From assembly GCF_040436345.1 (NCBI RefSeq), contig NC_133223.1, positions 12,159,113-12,223,112 of the forward strand: 64,000 nucleotides of DNA, read 5' to 3'. The notes below the pieces were generated by a model. The model worked only from the letters and a program-made list of their open reading frames with translations, did no database searches and was not told the DNA's origin. This stretch comes from Pagrus major. Lineage: Eukaryota; Chordata; Actinopteri; Spariformes; Sparidae. Below are positions 25,871-36,110 of this stretch, piece after piece; within the stretch, counting starts at the first letter, position 1, and every line of letters starts with the position of its first letter. The position numbers and the translations under genes were made by a program.

Positions 25871-26900
25871 GGAAACACGCAACCAGGGAACAGACTTTGG
25901 CACCGGAGCGCTCTCCATTGAGTGAATGGCTGTTGTTCACTCTTGTTTTACCTTGGTTTCTATCACTCTGACTCTTTGCCGTCTTTGCCGCCGAGTTTCC
26001 ACAGTTATTTTCACTTGTTCCACCAAAACAATGCCTCTTCCTGTTTCGGTTGCCAAGTGCAGACTTGCTTCCTCTGTGCCATAATACAACCTTCATTTTT
26101 GCAGGCAATGTCAAGCCCGGTGGGCAGGCCGTGGAAGTGAGGTTTATAGGGAACCAACCTATATGCGAATGGTGTCTTTTTTTCTTTTTTTTTTTACAAC
26201 CATTACACTGTGCAATTAGTATTGACTTCAGAATGATAAGTAGAAGCAAAAAAGTTGTCTATTACCAGTTTAGGTGCTAACTAACTGCTAGCTAGCCCTG
26301 CAGCAAGCTGGACTGGGAGTTTGGAGCATTGTCAGGGGTGTGTTCGTGTTTACGCTGCTAGCACAGGTGCTTTAGACCGCTGGAAGGACGAGGTTTTCTG
26401 GCCCAGAACGGGGAATGCTAGCGGGGAGCGTCGTTGGAACGGGAACCAGAACTGGAGCTGGGCGAGCGAGCAACCGTACCAGCTTCAACAGCCTCAACAG
26501 ATATCATAGCAAATGGAAGGGACAGAAGGACGCTGACAGTGGAAGCTAAGAAGAGTAAAGTAGGAACGACAAGTAGTAAGAGGTCGAACGAGAGTAAATC
26601 TCAGACTGGCTTTTAATCGTTTTCAGTCGCAACATAAAAGGCTGATGGACAGATGACGAGCTGGGCTTCTCCTGTTGGAGTAGCAGCTAATATTAGCTGG
26701 CTTACTACATCTTGCGTTGTTGCACTTGCTTGATGCTGTATTAGCAAAATTGTGGACCCCACGGCCACACATAGTGTAGCTCGTGCCAAGGACAAGATGA
26801 TCTCCAAAGGCCCCCCAGCAGATTATTTTAAGGGTTAGAGGGCACCTCGCCCCATCATGACCCAGTTTTAGATCATATGTAACACAAACGCACATGTACA
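25871..26900. repeat. GC-richer block, probably an unassigned dispersed repeat
   Basis: The block has clearly higher GC and CpG than its surroundings, a run of T (26,166-26,195), GCTAGC words and the GGGAACCAGAACTGGAGC motif. Frames here (for example 25,770-26,249 on the minus strand) have no protein-like features or similarity that I recognise. The texture fits a degenerate transposon or composite repeat. I could not identify termini. Confidence 0.4.
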
Positions 26901-28303
26901 GCTGTCCATATTTACAACAGTGGTGTATAAGTAATTCTTCTCGATCCACTAATGTATTATTTTTAAATGAACTTGTCAGAGTGGCTCAAGCCCGAGTTTA
27001 CAGCGTTTTTATGTCCAGACTCAGTCAAAGTTGTGCCATGTCCATTTCTAAGTTACTTGTTGAAGTATTCTTAGTGTGCAGCCTATTTAAAGGGAGCCAA
27101 GTTAACTTTTTTGGAAAAGCTTACCAGTTAGGCATTTTTCACTCCAGATATTGTGACTTGCCAAACACAGAAAAGCACGGTGTCATTAACTATGGCTCTG
27201 TTGTTTTCAAGTCTCCCATGACAGTGTCATAGAGCCAGCATGCACAATACCAGGACAGAGAAACTGGAGCATCTAAATGGAATCCAGCCATCGTTACATT
27301 TATTATTGTGGATTGTCAAAATTGTCTTCAATCTAGATATTTGCCTGTTATTAAACATATTTTGAGTCATGTATGATCCCCAAACAGATCACTGTCCAAA
27401 ACATATTTAGTGTTCCTGTCCCATCAGCGCACTCCAAGCCAAACTGAACCAGCCTGATGTGTTCAGCATGTGAAACCTGAAGATGTTCCCTCTGGGAGGA
27501 TGTCCCCGGACCCCTACAGTGGTTACATCACTGCCTCTGGTCAATCAGCCCCTTGATGTGCTATAATCCCACCAATGGCTCTAAATGTGAAGCCTTATTT
27601 CATGTGTGTTTTTAATCCAGGGCTGGCTGGCTGTACACTATGCAGTCAAATGATTCTGCTCTCCCAGCAGAGGTGCACCAATCCGCTCTCCATTCATCCC
27701 GAGTCCCTGGCAGACTGGACCCTCCTATTTGTGTGCAGCTGGACCCTTTCATTATTTACACTTGAAATGATAATGACATCATGTGTGCACAGCTGCACTA
27801 TTTGCATCCACGCAGCATGCAGCTGAATTCGTGTGACAAAATGGATATGCGGAAGCCGTTCCTCCGACAATATTTACATGCTCACTATATCCAGACGTGG
27901 AGGTTTTCTGCTTGTGTGATTTAATAACAGGGCGACGCTGAATAGAAAATAGACAGGATGCTTTAAAATGACAGTGCACAGGAGCGATAGATTAAGTCAG
28001 AGCCAAGGAAAGTTTGTGGTCAGGACTTTATAAGTCAGTGAGGAGTATAGACACATTACCGCCATTCACATTTCACTTCTGTGTAGCTCCTCCTGGGTAA
28101 AAACAGTGTGACAGATTTTTTGTTTCAGTGCCATGATGGGCTGAGGTTTCCCTGGTAGGGCCTCTCTCTTTGATTCCCCGCTGAGTAAAGTTTAAAAGGC
28201 TGGAGGCAGATGAATGCCACTATTTTGTCATTCTGTTCACTTTGTGCAGATGTGAGGCAGATGATAGGATGATTGGCAAAAGGGCTGAGAATAATAGAGA
28301 GAT
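26901..28303. other. Intergenic; candidate regulatory block downstream of kctd12
   Basis: No gene. Positions 27,440-28,030 are unique and repeat-free, with AAATGATAATGACATCA and several CAGCTG E-boxes. This makes them a candidate enhancer near kctd12. Confidence 0.45.
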
Positions 28304-28309
28304 TTTATT
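28304..28309 (-). terminator. kctd12: Candidate kctd12 poly(A) signal
   Basis: AATAAA on the minus strand, about 540 bp past the kctd12 stop codon. It is the first canonical signal I noticed downstream and implies a 3' UTR of about 0.5 kb. A longer UTR is possible. Confidence 0.45.
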
Positions 28310-28845
28310 TCATCTGAACAGGTTTAACAAATACAACTCTACCAAGCAAGCACATACACTTACAATCATGTCAGTGATAGAACTGCTCATAAGAACCTAT
28401 TATAGATAATACAAAACCTGGCCGAACATGTGAAGCCTAGAAGTCACAATGACACTGAATACTGGTTGCTGCTTGTCTCTTCTCGGATCCCGCTCCATCC
28501 ACACAGCACTGAGTCAGATATGACTGAAACATTGACATGCACAGCTATGAGATGGCATCTTGTTGGTGGTCTCCACGCAGTAGGACTTTGGATGATGCTC
28601 TTCGCAATTTGAACATCACATTTTCATGATCTTCTCACGACAGAAGAAGAAGAAGAAGTAGAATATGTTCAGGGGCATTTAGACACTGCTGTTATCTGAC
28701 TATTCTTAGAATAATGGGTCCACATTTTGCAGTGGCTCCTGGCCACTGGCAACCACTCAACACAGCAAATGCAATACTGTTTAAAGACATTCCCCTCTAG
28801 ATTATGAAATGTCTATTTACATCAACGTGACATGTTTGCTGTTTG

Positions 28846-29871
<1,026 letters not shown>

Positions 29872-29942
29872 CTATAACATGACTGTGTTGCCTAAAACAT
29901 AGGCACACTGTCTCTGTACAGCGCTCTCTCTCTATGTATCTG

Positions 29943-29944
<2 letters not shown>

Positions 29945-30023
<79 letters not shown>
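29945..30023. repeat. Compound (GT)n(GA)n microsatellite upstream of kctd12
   Basis: About 26 GT units (29,945-29,997) directly joined to about 13 GA units (29,998-30,023), 233 bp from the kctd12 start codon. Confidence 0.98.
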
Positions 30024-30030
<7 letters not shown>

Positions 30031-30351
30031 TGGGGAGCAAATCCATATGTTCTCCTCCAGCATCACTTAAAGCAAGCACCCACGTTCGATTATGTGTCAT
30101 TTGTTTTGTTTGTTTTTTTGTCATGTCTGTCATCAGTATAAATGTAGCCCACCCCCTGATGAGTATTTAATTAATCAAATGTGATGAAAACCAACTATAT
30201 TTAGATTTGTTTTAACATAGCCCATAGGGAGACACACAACCAGAAAACATACAGCTGGACAGGGTGAATGTTTGAATCAGGAAATGGTTGGAAAATATGG
30301 AAAGAGTGACACCCATTGCAACTGTGATGGAAATGCAGCCATCTACCACAC

Positions 30352-30372
30352 ACTCTCTCTCTCTCACACACG

Positions 30373-30423
<51 letters not shown>
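30352..30423. repeat. Compound (CT)n(CA)n(GA)n microsatellite
   Basis: CT units (30,353-30,364), CA units (30,365-30,386) and GA units to 30,423. The CT and GA arms are complementary and flank the CA tract. Confidence 0.97.
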
Positions 30424-30425
<2 letters not shown>

Positions 30426-32258
30426 TTAACTCTGAAAGAGCCCTTTGAAGAAATGAGGACTGGCAACAAAGGCTCTCTCTTTAAATCAAACTGGTGCTCA
30501 CAGTTAGTTTGAGGTACAAAGGGAGGGAGGGAGGGAGTATTTCTACTTTGTACTTCTGCATGACATCCATTCCCTGAACGAACTAACTAACTAACTAGAA
30601 AGGTAATTCGACCAAGTCTACACATTAAAGTATCTTTACAGGTCTTGAGGAGTACTGCTGCATATGTGGAAAAACGCAGCGTAAAGTATTTAGTGGCTTC
30701 AGAGGAAGCTGCATGTGATATGCATCTAAATCTAAATTGCCTCCAGTGATGTCCCTCAGTGACCAAGTTGCCTTGTTGTAATGTAGGCACCAGGATTTGA
30801 AAGGCCTAACACTGTTGGACTCGTTATGGACAGTTTAAAAACAAATCCTTGTGAGGACAGGCCTCATGTCCACATTTTAGAAGAAGACTTTGGTGAGATA
30901 GGGTGATTCTGGGACAAAACAAGTTTTAGATGTTAAAAAAATAAAGAATCTTGATTAAATATATTTATTTTTATTTGAAATGCCACACAATGTTGTGGAT
31001 ACGAATGATACACACGCACACACACAGTCAGATAACCGACACACAATGATGTATCATCTCTACTGCCCTATAAATTACTTTGCATCCAGTGAGGTGATTT
31101 GCATCTGCAGTTTGTGGTTTATTACTGTACTTTAATATAATCTGTATAACGTGTCATTAACAACAGTAAGTTGGGGAAGTTGGGGAACGTTACTAAGGTG
31201 AAACCTAAACCTAAGGTGAATAAAACTACAAAACATGACCACTCTGTGAACATTTCTGCCTGAGTAATGTAGATAGTTTTTTTTTAATTTGTCATGGTGG
31301 TTGTTTTACAATGAGCAAAGCAACTCCCATGATCCCATAGTACTTCTGTCTTTTGTTTTGTTTTGATTGAGAGGTCCCCGAGCAGACTAAAAAAACCATA
31401 GACCACTGGAGAGGAGGCGTCTCGACAATATCTATTGAGGCTATAGAGCACATAAATTAAAGAAAAAATCAGAAAAAGCTAAAGGTTCTTTATTTCTCTA
31501 TCTGTATTCTTGGAAGGCCAGCATTTTGTTAATAAGAGCAAATGGGGTGCTCCTTTAGTTGCCAGGGGTTGCTTGTAAAAGCTTATTAATTATCTCAACT
31601 AAACTAACCTAAACGATAAAAATCGACATGCTAAGGAGGAAACTAGACAGCCACATAGGATTGTAAGAGTGTGTGATGCTGACAGTCAGTCAATCAGCTG
31701 TTGCCACATCTGTCGGAGTTGTGTGGGTGCATCTGACATTAAAGGTCAGTAACCATGTGTTGTTGAGTTGCCAAGTTGTTTTCATTATTTTCCCAGCTGT
31801 TGAGGGACAGACATCCATCAAGTGATTGTCGCGAGTGATTTGTTTGAGACTTGTGTCATCCTGTTCAAAACTTCCAATAGCGAGGAGCAGAATTTCCATC
31901 ATCTCAAAAAGAAACCGATTGTGAAAGACAGAAGATAATTGCTTTGTCTGAGTCAGTGATTTGACCCTCATACTGTTATATAAAATAAATTCTCACAGTC
32001 CCACAGGCTTAGAATGACCAACAAAAATACAGCAAGGGTTCACTGTGATGCTTTTTATTTTTAATTATGTGGTTTCCCTTATAACACACAGGTCTATTCT
32101 TTTTTAATAACTTTTCTGTCTCAAAGAGAACCAACATAGGTTGTTTTATACTTATTTGATACCTGAAGCTGCATTTAGCTTTCAAGCTCAAGCATGTGTA
32201 ATTAAAACAATGTATAAACAGGAGATTTTGCAAATTTGCCAGAATGAGCAAGAGAAGA

Positions 32259-32268
32259 GAAAGTGAAA
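32259..32268 (+). promoter_or_regulatory. acod1: ISRE / IRF-type element upstream of acod1
   Basis: GAAAGTGAAA is an exact GAAANNGAAA interferon-stimulated response core, 99 bp upstream of the acod1 TATA box. In mammals ACOD1 (IRG1) is induced by interferon and LPS through IRF and STAT factors, so the placement is functionally sensible. The site is seen; its activity is inferred. Confidence 0.55.
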
Positions 32269-32367
32269 GACGAAGTCCAGTCATTGTGAAACTCCTGACT
32301 CCTCATCACAATGTTTTTTTGCCACTATGGAAATTTGGAAAAAAGGCCTTCAGATGGTGAAATGTCC

Positions 32368-32376
32368 TATAAAAGG
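32368..32376 (+). promoter_or_regulatory. acod1: TATA box of acod1
   Basis: TATAAAAGG, a near-ideal TATA box, 50 bp upstream of the acod1 initiation codon. It predicts a start of transcription near 32,398 and a 5' UTR of only about 30 nt. A focused TATA promoter is typical of strongly inducible immune genes. Confidence 0.75.
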
Positions 32377-32425
32377 CTCTTGAACTACAATGTTTTGCCA
32401 CTCGAAGACATTGTTGAGCTGCAAC

Positions 32426-35400
32426 ATGCTACGCAAGGTATCACTGTTTTCTATTCATACTTGAATACAATTTTTTTCGGTATATGAGATTAAATTTAGA
32501 TGCCTTTTGGAGAGTATTTTTGCGTTTAAAGACAAATCTCTAGTAACCCTTTAACTCCTCAGCCTGGTTATATAGGCCTACTGTCTCTGTCTTTTAGACT
32601 GACTGGCCCTGTTTCACCTTTCCAGGGTATTACAGAGAGCTTTGGAGCTGCTATCCATGGCCTCAGCACCACTCAGCTGACAGATGGTGTGATTAACAGG
32701 AGCAAAAGGATGATGCTGGACAACCTGGGTGTTGGTCTGTTAGGAACCAGGACAGCTGTCTTCAACAAGGTTCTCAAGTACAGCCAGGTAAGGTAGAATA
32801 CCGGAGTGGAGTGGAGGTATATACTCAGTATCTCTTTTTATTAGTGTTGATTTGTGATCATCATCAAATCCATATTTCTTTGGCCTCATCAGAAGTTGTC
32901 TGTGCTGATCTGAAAACTAAAGTACTTAGCGACTAATTGAATAAGTATGACCCACTGTTGTGCATTAATTTCCTTGTTTACATTATTAGTCTGCTTCCTG
33001 TGTTTCTTCAATAAGCCAATTAGTTGATATAATCTCTTTCATGCTGCTATTTGTTCATAATTGTGTTTGTGATAATTGGCTTGTATTCATAATGAGTTGC
33101 ACACTTATCCTCATATGAATCTGTCTGATTGCAGATGTTTTCGTCAGAGGAGAGGAGCAGTGTTTGGGGTAAATCAGAGATAACTCTTCCTCCTCCTTAT
33201 GCTGCATTTGTCAATGGCGTTGCGGTAAGCTTGGTCAAAAAATGCTTCATATTACATAGAAACCATAAAGAACACATGGTGGTGGTTGGACCTCTGATTA
33301 TCTGTTCTGACACATTGTTTGGTAATAGGTTCACTCCATGGATTTTGACGACACTTGGCACCCTGCGACTCATCCCTCAGGAGCTGTGTTGCCGGCCCTG
33401 CTGGCCCTGGCAGAGTCACTGCCCAGCCGGCCCTCTGGTCTGGACCTGCTGCTGGCCTTCAACGTTGGCATCGAGGTGCAGGGCAGACTCATGAGGTTCT
33501 CCAAAGAGGCCTACAATATCCCTGAAAGGTGAGATATATGAACCAACATCAGACTGTTCTGGATAATGTGCACATTTTGTGTCCAATTGTAAATTAATGT
33601 AGTGGGAAATATTACAGTGTTAAAGGGTTGTTTCACCCAAATTACAAAAAGTAAAACACCTACCTCTTGTGGCACCTAGCCATGTAGATAGTCTTGGTTT
33701 TATCTGAGGTTTTAGAGGTGGAGTGGGTCAATAGATTCGAGACTGTGGTATTCACAGTACTGGAAAATTACATTTAAAGGTATAATATGTAACATTGTAA
33801 CAACAAATGTCCACAAATGACTAGATGGTGGTTGTTCATCAATATAGGATCCCATGATCATACGCTACTTCACATCATCAAAGTACACTACTCAAAATTA
33901 GTTCGGAATATTTTAGTGTTTAACTTTAGTGTTTATTCTGTGACTGACATTTTATTTTGTGTTATGTGAATATTCTTGGTCCCCAAAAATAATGCGACAC
34001 ATTTAATTTGACTTTCCCATATCCCAATAACCCTAACTAATTTTGAGTGGGGTACTTTTGTTACTGTTTGCATTGAGAGCTGCAAAATATATAAACATAT
34101 AAATATGTCTCCATTCTGACTTTCCACTGTCAACAGTTTTCTTAGAGATTTTCAATAGAAAGTAGTTCCGATAAAAAAAAAATATATAGTCACGGTGGAT
34201 ATGGATTATACCAAAAAAGACAAGCTGGTGTTTTTCAAGTTGTTCTAATATAATTTCATTATGCTGTGTGCACTACAAGCAATGCAAGTAGAAATAGAAA
34301 GATAAATGTCTCAAAATCTGGACAGAAAGTATGTGGAAAAAAGTTGTGTAATACATTATTTTTTTGTTATGACCCCTTTAATGTCCAAAAGCTCTGAGTA
34401 GTGGTTATTCTCAATTAACCTACCTGAAAAAATGTCCATTACAAGTTCTGTCAGACCCAAGGTGATGTCCTCAAACTGCTTGTTTCGTTGTCTAAACCCA
34501 ACAGTCTATTATCACATAAGACAAAGAAAAATAAAAGCCCACACTCACCTTTGAGAAACTGGAGCCAGTAAAGGTTGGCATTTGTTTATAATATAACATA
34601 ATTAATGTGTAATCATTTCGGCTCTTTAACAGAACCTCAAACAATCTGTTATTAAACTCCAGTAGAAACTAATGTTTTTGGTCATCTTTCCTCCTCTTTC
34701 CCGACACTCTCAGATTCCACCCTCCCAGTGTTGTTGGTGTGATGGGCAGTGCTGCAGCCTCAGCTAAGCTCCTGGCTCTGTCTCCTGCACAGTGTTGTCA
34801 TGCTCTGGCTATTGCAGCCTCCTCAGCTGGAGCTCCTTTGGCCAACGCTGCCACACAAACCAAACCTCTCCATATTGGAAACGCTGCTCGGAGAGGCCTG
34901 GAGGCCGCTCAGCTGGCTCAGCTGGGCCTGGAGGGGAATCCGGCCATTCTGGATATGGACCGTGGGTTTGGGGTTTACTATAAGGACTACAGTCCTTCAG
35001 TGATGGCAGATTTAGCTCCTGGTGACTTTAAATGGATTCTGGAGGATCAGGATGTGGCCTTCAAACGCATCCCTGCTCATCTGGGGATGCACTGGGTTGT
35101 GGATGCTGCACTGGCAGCCCGCACAAAGCTTGAAAATACAGTCGGGAACTTTGACCTGAACCAGATCAGGCAGGTCACGCTTCGAGTGCCTCCATCCAAG
35201 TACGTTGACTGCCCCTTGCCTGCCACAGAGCACCAAGCCAGGCACTCGTTCCAGTTCAACGCCTGCTCAGCCCTGCTGGACAACAAAGTGACAGTGTCTT
35301 CCTACAATGAAGCTCAGATTAACCGCCCTGCTCTGAAGGAGCTCCTGTCAAAAGTCAGGGTGGAGACCCCTGAAGTTAACACACCCAGCTTTGACAAGAT

Positions 35401-35671
35401 GTACTGTGAGGTGGAGCTGGAAACACAGGGGCAGAGTTTTATGGCCAGATGTGATACCTTTTATGGCCACTGGAGGAAGCCACTGAGTCAGAGGGACCTG
35501 GTGGAGAAGTTCAGTGTTAATGCTTCCTCAGTGTTGTGCACAGAGGGGGTGGAGGGTGTGATTGATGTGATAGGAGACATTGAGAGAGTGAGAGAAAGCT
35601 CTATCTTGAGTTCATATCTGAGAATGACGAGTAGTGAACACAAGCAGTTTTACAGCTCAAGGATGTTGTGA
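32426..35671 (+). CDS. acod1: Cis-aconitate decarboxylase (ACOD1/IRG1)
   Basis: Five exons: 32426..32437, 32626..32787, 33135..33224, 33329..33528 and 34714..35671, encoding 473 residues. The first exon encodes only MLRK. The enzyme decarboxylates cis-aconitate to itaconate in mitochondria of activated macrophages. Itaconate is antibacterial and anti-inflammatory. The protein belongs to the MmgE/PrpD family. Active-site residues known from human ACOD1 are all present: Asp93, Thr97 and His103 (SMDFDDTWHPATH), His157 (human 159), Lys205 (human 207; ATQTKPLHIG), Lys272, His277 and Tyr318. Length (human 481) and exon count match the mammalian gene, and the C-terminal tail is a little shorter. The neighbours kctd12 and cln5 match mammalian synteny. 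Intron 4 has collected several small transposon remnants. Its 3' end faces gatd3. Confidence 0.97.
33621..33780 (+). mobile_element. Fragment of a common teleost repeat in acod1 intron 4
   Basis: Reads TTAAAGGGTTGTTTCACCCA, then AATTACAAAAAG, CACCTACCTCTTG and GATAGTCTTGGTTTTATCTG. This order matches the left end of a repeat that I know from many fish genomes. No right terminus is seen, so the copy is truncated. Confidence 0.55.
33884..34054. mobile_element. Tc1/mariner-type MITE (171 bp) in acod1 intron 4
   Basis: The left end is TACACTACTCAAAATTAGTT. The right end is AACTAATTTTGAGTGGGGTA. The 20-bp termini are inverted with two mismatches, and TA dinucleotides mark both ends, as expected for Tc1/mariner insertion. 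There is no transposase. Confidence 0.75.
34440..34600 (+). mobile_element. Fragment of a hAT-type MITE family in acod1 intron 4
   Basis: Contains CCCAAGGTGATGTCCTCAAA, later TGAGAAACTGGAGCCAGTAA. The copy in cln5 intron 2 (40,549-40,850) carries matching CCCAAAGTGACGTCTTCAAA and AAGAAGCTGGAACCAG blocks in the same order, so the two are relatives. Confidence 0.6.
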
Positions 35672-35772
35672 TTATACAGTGTCTGATGAAGCCAGAGTAC
35701 AGAGTGTGTTTATCCGTGTGAAGCCATTTCATATTTTAAACTTTCACAAGAATGTAAATATTTTATACTCAA

Positions 35773-35778
35773 AATAAA
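35773..35778 (+). terminator. acod1: acod1 poly(A) signal
   Basis: AATAAA 102 bp past the acod1 stop. A second AATAAA follows at about 35,932 and would extend the transcript into gatd3 3' sequence. Confidence 0.7.
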
Positions 35779-35805
35779 GTGGACTGAAAGAGTGAACTTT
35801 AACTT

Positions 35806-35811
35806 TTTATT
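35806..35811 (-). terminator. gatd3: gatd3 poly(A) signal
   Basis: AATAAA on the minus strand, 300 bp past the gatd3 stop and only 27 bp from the plus-strand acod1 signal. The two transcripts therefore probably overlap at their 3' ends. Confidence 0.65.
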
Positions 35812-36110
35812 GCACTTTTTTGTACAATACCATACCTGCTGTTGTTTTTCTAAAATGTGATCAACAATGACACTGATCCACTGCATCAGAACATAATCCA
35901 GTAAGATTGAGCTAAACAGAGATTATTGCAAAATAAATCAGACCATATGATGCAAACTTCTACTACAAACATGTATAACTGGAAGTGCTTTTGATCAAAC
36001 AGTTACTGTCACATCATTTAGTTCAGCAGGCAGCTACGATCAAGCTCACTGAAGCGGCAGTCCCTCATTCTTTTCTTTCTGTTTCCACCATCTTTTGAGC
36101 ATCAGTGGAA

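Noticed and set aside
25770-26249. 159-codon minus-strand frame with a poly-Lys run
   Set aside because: The poly-Lys is a poly-T tract read in reverse; the block looks like dispersed repeat and no domain is recognisable.
26623-27232. 108- and 112-codon frames on opposite strands
   Set aside because: No homology, no splice context, and composition of a repeat.
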